From positions 8,848,763-8,912,762 of the forward strand of contig JAPTYO010000007.1 of NCBI GenBank assembly GCA_036873135.1: a stretch of DNA of 64,000 nt, given 5' to 3'. The position numbers were made by a program, and so were the translations under genes. The stretch comes from Clarkia xantiana subsp. parviflora. Its lineage: Eukaryota > Streptophyta > Magnoliopsida > Myrtales > Onagraceae. Under the pieces are notes generated by a model. That model searched no databases. It worked only from the letters and a program-made list of their open reading frames with translations, and was not told where the DNA came from. This document shows positions 43,431 through 60,855 of the stretch, piece by piece. The number at the start of each line of letters is the position of its first letter. Position 1 is the stretch's first letter.

Positions 43431-46400
43431 ATGAGCGCGACTCAAGGGTCCCACTCCCTGGCATTCAGGGTTATGCGGCTTTGCCGCCCTTCGTTCCACG
43501 TCGACATACCGCTCCGTGTCGATCCCGCCGATCTCCTCTCCGGTGAAGACATCCTCGACGATCCCGTTGCCGCATCCCACCTCCCCCGCCTCCTCAATCG
43601 CTTCTCCAGCAAGCCATCGCCAGAGGAATCCGATCTCAGCTACCGCGCCAGATTCCTCCTCCACGATGCTGTCGATCCTATGGGCCTCTCCGGACTTCTC
43701 CTCCTCCCCCAAGCCTTCGGGTCTCTCATTCTTTCCTTCTTGGTCTCTGAAATTTAATTGATTTTTATTAGAAATTATGTGGCATGTTCCAGATTGAATA
43801 ATCAACTTACTATACTAAAATCTATCAGCTGAACGGTGGTGAGAATTGAAGTCATTCTTATGTCTGTGCAGAGCAATATATCTCGGAGAAACTTTCTGCA
43901 GCTACATAAGTATAAACAACAGTTCAAGTTTCGAAGTTCGAGATATCACAATTAAGGTTGGTCACTTATATTGCTTTTGCAAAGCTCTTTTGCCATTAAA
44001 TGCTCAATTTTTGGTTGCTTGGTGTTGAATGGTGCATCATAAGATACCGGCTGCTGCTACAATAATAACAAGCATCTTCAATGACAGAACAATTATCTTT
44101 GGTCCTGGTCTAGTAGTCATTGATGATAGATTTTTTCTAGTTTGATATTGTCATGATGTTTAAGTAACAGTGAGCGCCATCTTGTTATAGGCAGAAATAC
44201 AGACTGAGAAGCAGAGGCTCCTACTTCTGGACACATCAAAGACACCTGTGGAATCAATTCGTGCAGGTGGCCGTTATGATTTTATCGTGGAGCATGATGT
44301 TAAGGAACTTGGAGCACACACGTAAGTTGTGTAGAATATTCATATACCAATCCAAATTATACTCATTTTATGCCTGCGCAGCAACGTGTTGATACTCTCT
44401 TTCCACCAATTTTCAGCTTGGTATGCTCAGCGATGTATAATGATGGTGATGGAGAACGTAAATATCTTCCGCAGTTTTTTAAGTTCATTGTTTCGAATCC
44501 ACTTTCAGTAAGGACAAAGGTATTATATCTTTATCAAAGTAAGAAGTACAACTTTATTGTTTGTAAATGGAAAAGTAGCAATATTCATCATACCAATCTT
44601 TTGCAGTTATAACTTTGTCGATGCAAGTCACTTGCGTGTAGTTTTCATCTGCTCAATTTGATCCTAATCTAATTTCTTGCAGGTCCGAGTTGTCAAGGTA
44701 GGTTCCATCTAAACTAGTTGAATGTAAGTTTTTACTTTATGATTAAATTTGTGAGTCTGGCAACCATAGTTTCTTTAATGTTCTTGCTGGAGCTCGAAGT
44801 GTTGCTGCTAACATAAGGAGATTTGTGGTACCACGTCTAAATGCATAGAGGTCCCTGGGACAAAGGAAAGTCAAACTATGTCTCCCTACAATTTTCTTTT
44901 CAGGATACGACATTCTTGGAAGCATGTATTGAAAATCATACCAAATCAAACCTGTACATGGACCAAGTTGAGTTTGAACCTTCACAATATTGGAGTGCCA
45001 CAAAACTAAAAGCCGATGAACACCAATCTGCAACAAATTACGCTGCTAGGTAGGATCAAAGTGTTTTATTAATTACAAGAAATTAGCACAGTATACTTCC
45101 TGTTTTTAGTAGTTCGATGTTGGGTTCTTATTGATATAATAGTTCTACCATTTGCATTGGCAGAGATATATTTCAGCCACCAATCCTTATTAGATCTGGC
45201 GGAGGGATACAGAACTATCTTTATCAGCTAAAATTCTCATCTCAAAGTCCTGAACCAGCAAAAGTTGTAGGAAGCAATGTTCTCGGTAAGCTGCAGATTA
45301 CTTGGCGTACGAATTTGGGGGAACCTGGCCGCCTTCAGACACAGCAGATTCTTGGTGCTGTAAGTGAGGCAATTTTGGTGCTTAATAGTTGGAGAATTAT
45401 AATTTTTATCATGGGTAATACCTAATAGGGCCACTGCAGTTTACGCTAGAAACCAACTGCATAGGAAAAATGGTATAGGGTTCCCCTGCCACTCATATGC
45501 TGGACTGATGCTTAGTGTAGTGTAGTTTATAGATGTTCAAGTTTTGCCATTTTACTGAGTACTGACTGCACTTTCTTTCTACATTTGGTGGGATGGTATC
45601 ATGGTAGTACTTTATGCAGTATCGGCCTCAATCCTGTATGCTCTTAATAATACATAGTCATCTTGATTTTCTTATGCAGACTGCTACACGTAAAGAGATT
45701 GACTTACGCATTGTGGAAGTACCATCTACTATCAGCTTGGGAAGATCATTCTCGGTATTAGCAATTAGAAGATTACATCTATTGACATCTGCCCATTTTC
45801 TCATTTAGTAGAAAAAATTGCTGTCCTGTCCTTATCTTAGGCTTGAATTACTGAATTGTTTCCTTTTTAGGCATAAAGTTTGTTTCTTCAGAAAATGATG
45901 CTTACATTTGCTACTTCCAGATCCACATAAATCTAACAAACTTCACAGAGAATGAACTGGGCCCTTTCGAAGTGGCTTTATCTCAGGATGATTCCCCTGA
46001 TAATAGAGCAGTTATGATAAACGGTCTCCAGAAGATGGTAACGATATTAATGAGATTATGACTGATAGGCTTTAGAGATATAGTTCATGTTCTTTTGCAT
46101 GGATTTATGTTAATTATAGATCTTGCCCTTGCCTTTTATAGGCTCTATCAAAAGTTGAGGCATTCGGGACTACAGATTTCCATCTGGTATGCAAACTATT
46201 CGTTAAAAAAAGTTCAAAAATACCATGTTAAGTATGTGTTTGTCCATTTCTTCTCCTTGTTTTACATAACAAAGCTGTCTTTAATGCAGAATCTGATCGC
46301 AACTAAGCTTGGTGTCCAAACAATATCAGGCATTCGGGTGGTTGATGTTTCAGGAATTAATAGTTTTGACCCTTTACCTGATTTGGAGGTTAGCATAATC

Positions 46401-46557
46401 TATTTATCTTTTCTTTGAAACGTGTTAAGTAATCTATTTACCATCTATGTGATTGAATTTCTTGGATAAGTAACTTATCAAAGTGCAAGATGCTCATTGG
46501 TCGCACAATAATGTGGGTATTATGTTGGCACTGTAGATTTTTGTGGAGCAGGATTGA
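43431..46557 (+). CDS. TRAPPC13: TRAPP complex subunit 13 (TRAPPC13, DUF974)
   Basis: Subunit of a transport protein particle complex, the Rab-activating tether of Golgi and post-Golgi traffic. Twelve exons: 43431-43720, 43872-43956, 44191-44321, 44417-44519, 44683-44697, 44904-45049, 45164-45359, 45680-45754, 45921-46037, 46142-46186, 46290-46388, 46537-46557; 1323 nt, 440 aa, complete. Family landmarks: LAFRVMRLCRPSF at the N-terminus, AIYLGETFCSYISINNSS, VKELGAHTLVCSAMY, FFKFIVSNPLSVRTKVRVVK, FLEACIENHT, PPILIRSGGG and LGKLQITWRTNLGEPGRLQT. Exon 5 is a 15-nt microexon (VRVVK) and exon 12 adds six residues. No membrane segment is present. It is followed 714 bp later by NSF on the same strand. 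Confidence 0.94.
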
Positions 46558-47139
46558 TATGTTTCCGATTCGTGACGACGAGCTGAAGTTGAGCTAGTAT
46601 CGTCCTGGAGGTGAAGATGGAGCTAAGGCATCTGAATTATTGAATGCATAATACTTCTCTTTGTTGTTCAATCTTTGGAAGATTTGGAAATCAGACATGG
46701 ATTTGTTCATCAATTAGTTTTTTAGATAGAGTAGATAGATAGAAGAAGTGTGAACAATTTATAAAGCGTTCTGTAAAGGGGTTAATAACTCGTTTGGTTA
46801 TTTATGTTAACCGATACAACTAAATGGTTATTTTTATTTTTGCCGTTATTTGATTACATAAATTTTAGAATTTTATTAAATAGTTTAATTTTTTTATATC
46901 TAGTCCCTTATATTTGGTTCTAACATAATTAAATGATGGTTTTTAATGAAACATTGTGTTCGTTAAATTTATGATCAATACTGTCTTGCTGCAATGTAAA
47001 TTGTAAAATATATATAGACACGCAACGGTTGGAGTAATGTTGTAGCCCTTTATTCATTTGGTATGTTTTTTCATGTATGAGGATGATTATTAACAATAAA
47101 ATCTGTGTATTTCTGTCCAAAGATTTTTTGACTGAAAAT
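46558..47139. other. Intergenic region between TRAPPC13 and NSF
   Basis: 3' flank of TRAPPC13, then AT-rich sequence from about 46780 beginning GGGGTTAATAACTCG, which looks like a MITE end of the GGGTTAA type; I could not define its other end. No gene. Confidence 0.4.
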
Positions 47140-47178
47140 TTAACGGAGGTAACTATTATTCATAGTTACCTCCGTTAA
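47140..47178. repeat. Perfect 17-bp inverted repeat upstream of NSF
   Basis: The left arm TTAACGGAGGTAACTAT (47140-47156) is exactly reverse-complemented at 47162-47178, with a 5-nt spacer TATTC. It lies 94 nt upstream of the NSF start codon, in the promoter or 5' leader. If transcribed it gives a stable hairpin; as DNA it is a large dyad site. Confidence 0.9.
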
Positions 47179-47271
47179 CTATGAATTTATAAGTCTTAAC
47201 CGATCTCTCTCTTCTTCATAGAGCATTGTAATAGCTGGTTGGTTCGCTCCCAGTCATCTGCACCGGCGACG

Positions 47272-52786
<5,515 letters not shown>

Positions 52787-53575
52787 ACTCCGAACCGCAT
52801 ATTTGTTTCAGTTGTTTTTGCAGCATTATGTTTGTATCATTTTTAGTTTTGGTTGATTGGTGTGAGAGAGTGAGTGAGGACTGAGGAGAGGGTGTCGATG
52901 GAGTATTGTTAGTTATTATGTATTGAATTGTCAATGCTAATTACTTTGGGACCTATTTTACACCAAAGGATTTTAAATCAGTGTATATCATCATCATTAC
53001 AATAACATGCACGGGTTAAATTTTGCGATGAGGCATGTCATTACACTAAGGAGGCGTTTGGTATGTTATAGTTTTGCAGCATAATCTTTGAGAACGCCCA
53101 TAACGGTTACATTATAACGAACGACATGTCAAAATATGTAATTTTTACTAGACTATACTTGAAGCCTATAATTATGCAGAAAATCATGGTAAATGCTACT
53201 TTATAACAGAGGTTATGGTTAAGTCTTTTACAAACTTTCTGTAATTTACCATCCATTTTATAATACTGGTACCAAGCCTAAACCAAACATAATTGTACTA
53301 TTCTCATATTTATTTACAGTGGTTAAAAAATATGTAATAAATCACATTCGAAATTATAGGGAAGTTAAACGAGGTAACTGAATTTGAGGACTTTTTATTA
53401 TCCTAAAAATTAACTCCATATATAAATTGTTATCATTAATATTAATTAGATGTAGTTAAAACATTTCATATTTTTAAAATTATACCTATGTTACAATTAA
53501 ATTTACTTAGTACTAAAAAAAACAGAACGGTGCTCAGCAACCATGTAGAAAATCACATTTTACTATCTCCCTCCC
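52787..53575. other. Intergenic region
   Basis: No gene. About 53045-53300 begins GGAGGCGTTTGGTATG and ends near GGTACCAAGCCTAAACC, possibly a decayed MITE with imperfect inverted ends. The rest is AT-rich promoter of the next gene. Confidence 0.4.
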
Positions 53576-53582
53576 TATAAAA
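53576..53582 (+). promoter_or_regulatory. TATA box of the AGP gene
   Basis: CCCTATAAAACAA, about 55 nt upstream of the ATG, followed by a CT-rich leader (CATTCTCTCTCTAG). Confidence 0.65.
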
Positions 53583-53633
53583 CAATTCCTTAGCTCAGTC
53601 CTCACTCACTGCATTCTCTCTCTAGAAAACACC

Positions 53634-55325
53634 ATGGAAGCACTGCAACACTTGCTCCTCTTCATCTTCTTCACCTCCCTCATCATCTCCGCCACCTCCG
53701 TAGAGTTAGAAGAAGAGCTCGTACCGGTCGTACTGCCACCATTCCCCGGTCCCTTAGTTCACCCTCGCACAGCACATTCCCCGCTCCTAGCTCCGGCCCA
53801 CGCGCCGTCCCACGCTCCTGCACCTGCACCAGCGCATCACCGCCAACACCACGCACACGCACCTGCTCACGCGCCATCCCACGCACCGAGCCAAGCTCCG
53901 GCAGCCCATCCTCACGGCGGCGTGCCGAGGAGCTTCATTGCGGTGCAGGGAGTAGTGTACTGCAAGCCATGCAAGTATGCTGGGGTTGACACCCTCATGG
54001 GAGCTGCTCCACTTCTTGGTATGTCATTGTCACTCAAAGTCTCCACCTTTTGTCTCTCCACTTTGCAGCTCTGCCTTCTTTAAAGTTAGCAAATTTTCAT
54101 CAAAATAAAATTAACAGCTTGCAGATCTTTCACATTCCAACACTTCCAAAGTTGTTTAATTTTTATTTGCTTAAAATAATAATAATAATGAGCTTGTAAC
54201 TTCAAAATATTGCTTATTTCCTCAAGTAAATATATAGATTGTCAACACAACGTCCCTACATTTTTCAGATATAAAGTAAATATATATCTCACAATTTTAC
54301 CCCAAAAGAAACTGTAAATGGAGAGTATTTTTTTGGACAGTGAAAAAAAGGTGTAATTATTGGACTGTGTAGAACTAGAAAGGTACCCAGCCGTAAGTGA
54401 CAAATCAATATCTATTGATTTTGAAGTAAAATCATACATGTTAGAAATTTGTGTAAACAATACTTATTTATTTTTACTTGACATTTTATACTTTTATTTA
54501 TATATCTCTTAAACATCATTGTATTTCTTTGTAGTTTATAAGATTAGGAATATGATCAGAAGATCCCCAGTGAGATAGGGCATATCTTCTCAACATAATA
54601 ATTGAATTCAAATGGCCAAAATTGGCAATAATACAGCAAATTTAGTTTTTCTTTCTCAAAATTGGGCAGTTTCAACTAAGTTATATTGCTAATTGTTTAT
54701 ACTTTCCCACTTCTACTAATAAATAAATTTGAAATAAATTCTACTTTATTTAGCCAATTTATTTTATAAATAGTTCAGCTTGTTTATAAATATTTTAAAT
54801 TATTACACACCTCAAAATCTGTTTGCAATTTCCTAGTCAGACATTGTTGCAGTAATCAAGAAAAAGGAACTTCGATTTGACTGTCCCTCTCCCTAGTTCG
54901 GAAAATAGAGACCCTAATTTTTGTCCATATATATATAACTTTACCCAATTTCAAAATAATTAAAACTTTATAATAATTTTGAAAAATTAAAAAAGAATTA
55001 TTTATAATATTTATTATTTTCAGGAGCGAAGGTAAAGCTGGAGTGCAACAACACGAAGATTCCGGTGACGGCGACGACGAAGACCGACATGCACGGCTAC
55101 TTCTTCCTCTCGGCTCCCAAGACCATCACCACATTCGCTTTCCACAAGTGCAAGGTCACCCTCGGCGCTTCCCCTCTGCCTTCCTGCGGCAAGCCCTCCG
55201 CCCTGCACGGCGGCCACGACGGTGCTGTTCTTAGGCCGGTGAAGCCTTTCATGGCCAACAACCTCCCCTTCGTGCTCTATAGTGTGGGTCCTTTTGCGTT
55301 CGAGTCCCAGTGCCCTCCAAGTTAA
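53634..55325 (+). CDS. His/Pro-rich arabinogalactan protein with Ole e 1-type C-terminal domain
   Basis: Secreted cell-wall glycoprotein of the AGP31/DcAGP1 type. Two exons, 53634-54018 and 55024-55325, 687 nt, 228 aa. Signal peptide HLLLFIFFTSLIISATS at the N-terminus. Residues about 40-97 are an Ala/Pro/His-rich tract (APAHAPSHAPAPAPAHH) whose AP, SP and PA dipeptides are sites for hydroxyproline-linked arabinogalactan; the histidines suggest metal or pectin binding. The C-terminal domain begins at SFIAVQGVVYCKPCKYAG and runs through LECNN, MHGYFFLSAP, HKCKV, PSCGKP and ends ESQCPPS, giving the six Cys of the Ole e 1-like (PAC) domain. The 1-kb intron splits this domain. The same region read in other frames gives false ORFs because of the repeated codons. 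Confidence 0.9.
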
Positions 55326-56420
55326 TTATTAATTATTGATAATACTAATTGTTAGTGGTTTATTAGTCGATAATTAGAGAGACTTGGTAATTGGTAGTGT
55401 GTTGCCACAATTATGAACTATGATTTCTGCTGCTGCATGGGACACTTTGCTTGCCTAATTAAGTAGTTATATCTATCTCGTTTTTTATGGGTTAATATTA
55501 TAGTTATTTATAAATTTTAAAAACTAAAATATTATTAAACTCAATATATAGAACTATTAAAATTATATTAGTTAAATCATAATATATAATTTTATAAGAT
55601 ATTTTTCATAAGAAAATGCAATAAAAAGACATACTCATTTTATACGAATATCATGGATACTATTATTTATTATAATAATGAGTTATAAAGTATATAACAA
55701 AAAGTTAATAATAATAAAAATAATATTATTATAATAAACTATAATGATGATACAAAATATTTTATCTATTTAATAAATAATAATACTATGTAATGTTGTA
55801 TGTTATTACATCTGTTTTTGAATGTAATCTCATATTACGTTGTATGAAGTTTGGACGTAATCTCAGATTACAATGGACATTACATTACAATACACCTTAT
55901 ATCGTTTGACAAATTAAACAATGAAATGTGGGACGTGATGTGAGATTACATCCCACATTACATCCATCCAAACACCCCACAACATCTTCTTGTGGTTATG
56001 GTTGTGAAGTGATTAGAGTTTTACTTACATTAAATCAGAGACCTTATGCACGGATCGACAACCAACAAAAATCTCAACCGCATTTGACTTTAGTTAAAAA
56101 GATCGTCCATTGTTATTCATAAATTACATATTCTAATTTCTGATCTAAATCGATGACTTGAAATTGAGGATTGAATTGGGGATAGAATTATTGAGACATG
56201 GGATAGAGTTCTTTTACGATTAAGCAGCATATATCGAGTTAATCAGCCCACAACAACATTGCTTCATGAGCTAAGGCTGAGTCCAATAGGAAATGTAAAA
56301 GAAATATTATAAATTCCAATTTAAGTTATATCATTACGCATAGAAACTAATTAATTAATGTTTTAGTTTTGTTGATCAAATAAATTACAATTAGTACCAA
56401 CTACCAACTAGCCTTCCTCG
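55326..56420. other. Intergenic region
   Basis: Very AT-rich to about 55800, then a stretch (55800-55980) with repeated GTAATCTCA, GATTACA and TTACATCC words in both orientations that looks like a decayed MITE. No gene. Confidence 0.45.
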
Positions 56421-56456
56421 TTGACCCAAGTCCAACTGAAATAGTTGACTCGTCAA
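56421..56456 (+). promoter_or_regulatory. Cluster of three W-box cores
   Basis: TTGACC at 56421-56426, TTGACT at 56445-56450, and inverted GTCAA at 56452-56456, about 150-185 nt upstream of the VQ gene start. W-boxes bind WRKY factors, which are themselves partners of VQ proteins. Confidence 0.5.
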
Positions 56457-56501
56457 CTATTGGGTGGTGATGAGCACATTCTCCTGCCAGCGTGTCCTAT
56501 A

Positions 56502-56509
56502 TGACGTCA
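56502..56509. promoter_or_regulatory. TGACGTCA bZIP/TGA site
   Basis: A perfect palindromic TGACGTCA about 100 nt upstream of the VQ gene start. This is the binding core of TGA-type and other bZIP factors. Confidence 0.5.
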
Positions 56510-56605
56510 CCCTCAATATACAAATATATAGAATCCCGTCTCCACCAAACCAAAATCTAGCTACAACCAAGTCTCCATCTCTCTCTCTCTAAAACCAGTC
56601 CATCC

Positions 56606-57340
56606 ATGGCGTCCTCACCGAACCGCCGCCGCAACCACCACCAAGAGGGCTCCAATCCATCTCCTCTCCATCATTCGCCGCCGATTCACAGCCCCAACAG
56701 TAGCACCTCGAGCAGCAGCACCAGCTCCGCTACTATCACGAACGCCGCCGTCACTCACAGCCAAGCTCCGCCACCGAATTCTCCGAGGCCGCCGCCAGTG
56801 ACTCGATCGGAGCCGGCCAGCCCTTATCCAACCACCTTCGTCCAGGCGGATACCTCTTCCTTTAAGCAGGTCGTACAGATGCTCACCGGATCCGCCAAGT
56901 CCGATCCACCTCCGGCGAGCTCCAGGGCCCACAGCATCCCGCCGATCAAGTCCCTGCCGAAGAAATCCGGATCCGGCAAGCTCTACGAGCGCCGCAACTC
57001 CCTCAAGAACCTGAAGATCAACCCGCTGATTCCCTTCTCCGGTCACCCGAACAACTCCGGGTTCTCACCGCGTAACGCGGAGATCCTCTCTCCGAGCATC
57101 CTCGATTTCCCCGCCCTTGTGCTCAGCCCAGTCACCCCGCTTAACCACGACCCGTTCGCCCGGTCGCCCCGACCCGGATTCGAGAGCCCGAGTTTGGATT
57201 CGGCGGCGGAGCAGAATGCGATTAGAGAAAGGGGGTTCTTCTTGCACCCGTCACCGGCGACGACGCCGCGCGGGGCGGAGCCGCAGCTGCTGCCTCTGTT
57301 CCCGGTGACATCGCCGAGAGTCTCAGGTTCGTCAAATTGA
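56606..57340 (+). CDS. VQ-motif protein (VQ4/VQ13/VQ33-like)
   Basis: Intronless, 244 aa, as usual for VQ genes. The VQ motif SFKQVVQMLTGS is at about residues 85-96 (FxxxVQxLTG core); it binds WRKY transcription factors in the nucleus. The N-terminus is Ser/Pro-rich, followed by KLYERRNSLKNLKINPLIP, SILDFPALVLSPVTPLNHDPF and a C-terminal LLPLFPVTSPRVS. These blocks are typical of the VQ4/13/19/31/33 group, several members of which are MPK3/MPK6 substrates; many SP sites are present here. The ATG at 56606 follows a CT-rich leader. W-box cores and TGACGTCA upstream suggest defence-linked control. Confidence 0.93.
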   Translation: MASSPNRRRNHHQEGSNPSPLHHSPPIHSPNSSTSSSSTSSATITNAAVTHSQAPPPNSPRPPPVTRSEPASPYPTTFVQADTSSFKQVVQMLTGSAKSDPPPASSRAHSIPPIKSLPKKSGSGKLYERRNSLKNLKINPLIPFSGHPNNSGFSPRNAEILSPSILDFPALVLSPVTPLNHDPFARSPRPGFESPSLDSAAEQNAIRERGFFLHPSPATTPRGAEPQLLPLFPVTSPRVSGSSN

Positions 57341-58031
57341 AAGTACGGCGATTAATGATATGAGCTGTAAAATCAATCAATCATCTGTTGTAATCGCCAC
57401 GACTAGGAAGAGTTGAATTTGTAATGAAACGATTTGCAGAGATATTTTGCCTTCAACTGTACACTATAATCTTTGCTTTCGTGAACTGGTCGCTTTCTTC
57501 ATAATGTTGATGATGATGAATGCTGAACAATATTAACAGATTTTAATAAAAAAACGAAATCGGAATAATAATATATGTTTATGACTCCTCTGTTATAATA
57601 ATAATTAAATTATTCTTGTCTTTTTAAGTAAGTGGGCTTGCCAATTGCCAGGCCAACTCGCCTGCTAATGACAGACGTATCAATAATGAGTTGGAATTCT
57701 TTTATTATAAAAAATGATACTATTCGATATGTACGTGTATAATTCAGATAACTTATCCACAGATCAGATTACATATAAATTTTAATATGAATATTACAAT
57801 TTGGTCAGAACTTTAAACATAAGAAACCTCAATTCTTGATTCTTTGAGCCAAATGTAATGTATGGTTGACTCCTTACCCACCCAGACTAATACTATATAG
57901 TAGAGACTATTCATTCGTGTTCATTAAAAATAAATAAAATCCTGCCTAACTTACTCTTTCGGCTAATTATGTAATTTAAAATATGTCACAATGGCCGAAG
58001 CTGCTCTCTTGTTTACCCTTTGGAAGTTCCG
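57341..58031. other. Intergenic region
   Basis: 3' flank of the VQ gene and AT-rich spacer. No gene or clear repeat seen before the MITE at 58041. Confidence 0.4.
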
Positions 58032-58040
58032 TAAAAAATA

Positions 58041-58690
58041 GGGTTAATTAGCAAATTGCTAGCTAAACTTTACATGAATGTGCAATTTGCTAGCTAGTTT
58101 TTTTTTTTTGTAGCAAATTACAAGTTGAACTTTCTATATTGTGCAAGAAACTATTTCCATCAATTTTTCCATTAGTTTTGAATGAAAAATACTTTCAAAT
58201 ATTACTAAAAACATCCTAAAGTCTTAGTATGATAATATAAAGACATGATGTTTTATATAAAATTAAAATAATAAATGTTAAAAATATATTAATTAAAGAA
58301 AAAACGCACCTTATATATGCAAAAAATTAATTTATTAAAATATTTTTAAAAATTCTATAAAACATACCATTTTAAAAATATTTAATTTTAATTTTTTGAA
58401 CTTTGGGATTATAAATTTAACTTATATATTTTTTTTATATAATATATATAATTATAAATTTTATTCGAGATTTGATTTTATATAAAATTTGAGGTTATTT
58501 TACAATAATAGTAGAACTTTAGGATATTTTTAGTAATTTTAAAAAGTATATTCCGTCCATAATTAACGGAAAAATTGACGGAGCTAGCAAATTGCACATT
58601 AGCAAAAGTTCAGTTAGCGATTTGCTACAAAAAGTAGTTCGGCTAGCAAATTGCACTTTAAAGTTCAGCTAGCAATTTGGTAATTAACCC
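58041..58690. mobile_element. 650-bp MULE MITE
   Basis: Ends GGGTTAATTAGCAAATTGCT and the inverted form closing GGTAATTAACCC. A perfect 9-bp target duplication TAAAAAATA flanks it (58032-58040 and 58691-58699). The arms contain repeated AGCAAATTGC / GCTAGC words, and the inner arms pair around CCGTCCATAATTAACGG. No coding capacity. Confidence 0.93.
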
Positions 58691-58699
58691 TAAAAAATA

Positions 58700-59530
58700 A
58701 TCTCTTTCGGCTTATTAATATTATAATTATCACCTATACTTATTTATATATATAGATATATAATATATATGTATATAGTTTTTTTTTTTTTTTTGAAAAA
58801 AAATATATAGCATTAGTTATGCTTTATTGCTTTCGGCATGCCAAATTGAATTAATGACTTTCGGAAACAAATGGAAATAATGGACTGCGTGGGTTATATG
58901 GCATAGAAATGCACTTGCAACGACTTATTATATATAGCACAGAATTGACCCGTCAGTTAGGCATAATCTCAGTTAAAACGAAAATTTATATTATACATCA
59001 ATAACTTGTTGTGCAAAAATTTATGTTTAATTGAAAATATTAAAAATAATCGTACATTAGCTAGAAAAGTTATGCAACAGTTTCACATATAATTTTAAGT
59101 TTCACATATATTTTTAAATAAAATCGCTTGCAAACTAGAATTTATAGAAGAAAAAAAATCATGTTTATTTAATTATTATGTAGTAACTTAATAAATATAT
59201 TTATAAATATTAAAATTATATATATTATTAATCATTTATTATTGTTATGTGAGATTCCACTTAATTTTTTTATTTTAATATTATTAATTTACATTTTTAC
59301 ATAATTTTTTAGAATTAACATATATAATATTTAAAAAAAAATATAGTGTGCTTATTTTATATATATATTATTGTTGACTAATTTATTTCAATATTATATA
59401 TAAATCTTTTTTTTTTCCATATAGAATATATGTATTCACTATTTATAATAAATAAATTGTTTCTAAATCAAAATTTTAAAGAAAAATTATAGGTCTCAAA
59501 TTATGAAATGATGCGTCGCAAAAAAGCGCG
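58700..59530. other. AT-rich intergenic region
   Basis: Extremely AT-rich, with a T run near 58779-58794 and many TATAT words. No gene. The right end is the DnaJ promoter. Confidence 0.4.
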
Positions 59531-59535
59531 GTCTG

Positions 59536-59548
59536 GAAACTTCTAGAG
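59536..59548 (+). promoter_or_regulatory. Heat-shock element
   Basis: GAAACTTCTAGAG matches the alternating nGAAnnTTCnnGAn consensus for heat-shock factors, about 115-125 nt upstream of the DnaJ start codon. Confidence 0.6.
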
Positions 59549-59661
59549 CTATCTGGATGCTTTGAATCCCACCTCATCATCGTCCATCTTCTCCTCTCTC
59601 TATTCTCTTGAAGCCTCATCATAGCAATCTCGTCTCTCTGCAACTAACTGTTCTGGAGGAA

Positions 59662-60855
59662 ATGGGTGTAGATTACTACAAGGTGCTGCAAGTCGACCGG
59701 AACGCCAAAGATGACGAACTGAAGAAGGCATACCGGAAGTTGGCAATGAAATGGCATCCGGATAAGAATCCGACGAACAAGAAGGAAGCTGAAGCCAAAT
59801 TTAAGCAAATTTCCGAAGCTTACGAGGTATGATGATCCATTTTCCAATCTTCTTCTTCTGTTTTGATCCAACATTTCTAAATCTGCGAATTGGAATTTCT
59901 GCAGGTGTTAAGCGATCCGCAGAAGAAGGCGATCTACGACCAATATGGAGAGGAAGGTCTGAAAGGCCAAGTACCGCCGCCCGGAAATGGGCAAACCGGT
60001 GGCGGCACAACCTACTTCCAAACAGGCGACGGGCCTAACATGTTCAGATTCAATCCACGCGACGCCAACGATATTTTTGCTGAATTTTTCGGCCATTCAA
60101 ATCCGTTCGGAGGAATGGGCGCTGTGGGAATGAGGGGTGGTTCGGCGAGGTCCTACGGCGGAGGAATGTTCGGGGACGAAATTTTCACGTCGTTTGCAGA
60201 GGGGCGGTCGATGAGCCAGGGCCCACGCAAGGATCCGGCGATCGAGAAAACCTTACCGTGCTCCCTGGAAGAGATCTACAAAGGAACTACCAAGAAGATG
60301 AAGATTTCGAGAGAAATCAACGACACGAGCGGGTAAGTCAATCGGATCATCCAGAGACAATAGATCCTTCTCTTGTTCATCGAATTCGATCTGGTACTAA
60401 TGAATCGATGATTCTGCAGCAAAACCTCCGTGGAGGAGATCTTGGCGATCGAGATCAAACCTGGTTGGAAAAAGGGAACGAAGATCACTTTTCCGGAAAA
60501 AGGAAACGAACATCCAAACGCCATCCCTGCAGATCTGGTGTTCATCATCGATGAGAAGCCGCACAGTACCTTCACGAGAGACGGCAACGATCTGGTAATG
60601 ACGGAGAAGATATCGTTGGCCGAAGCTCTGACGGGATATACTGTAAAAATCACGAGTCTCGATGGAAGAGCCCTAACGATTCCGATCAACAGTGTGATTA
60701 GCCCTAACTATGAGGAGGTTGTTCCACGGGAAGGGATGCCGCTGCCTAAAGATCCGACGAAGAAAGGAAACCTGAGGATTAAGTTCAACATCAAGTTTCC
60801 GGCGAGGTTGACGGCGGAGCAAAAGGCGGGAATCAAGAAACTGCTTGGTTCTTAA
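59662..60855 (+). CDS. Type II DnaJ/Hsp40 co-chaperone (DNAJB1/B13-like)
   Basis: Cytosolic Hsp70 co-chaperone that stimulates ATP hydrolysis and delivers clients. Exons 59662-59826, 59905-60332 and 60420-60855; 1029 nt, 342 aa. The J domain is residues 1-68 with HPD at 32-34 (KWHPDKNP), the first intron falling right after EAYE. A Gly/Phe-rich linker follows ([15 protein letters not shown]). There is no CxxCxGxG zinc finger, so it is type II. The C-terminal client-binding domains start at [20 protein letters not shown] and include [18 protein letters not shown] and [11 protein letters not shown], ending in a dimerisation tail KKLLGS. Length is typical. A heat-shock element lies upstream. Confidence 0.95.

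Noticed and set aside
53683..53886. Minus-strand ORF under the AGP exon
   Set aside because: Mirror frame of the Ala/Pro/His-rich coding repeat; the plus strand has signal peptide, introns and conserved cysteines.
56615..57046. 143-codon minus-strand ORF in the VQ gene
   Set aside because: GC-rich antisense shadow of an intronless gene with a clear VQ motif.
60276..60689. 137-codon minus-strand ORF across DnaJ exons 2 and 3
   Set aside because: It runs across a well-supported intron and exon boundary of the DnaJ gene; antisense shadow.
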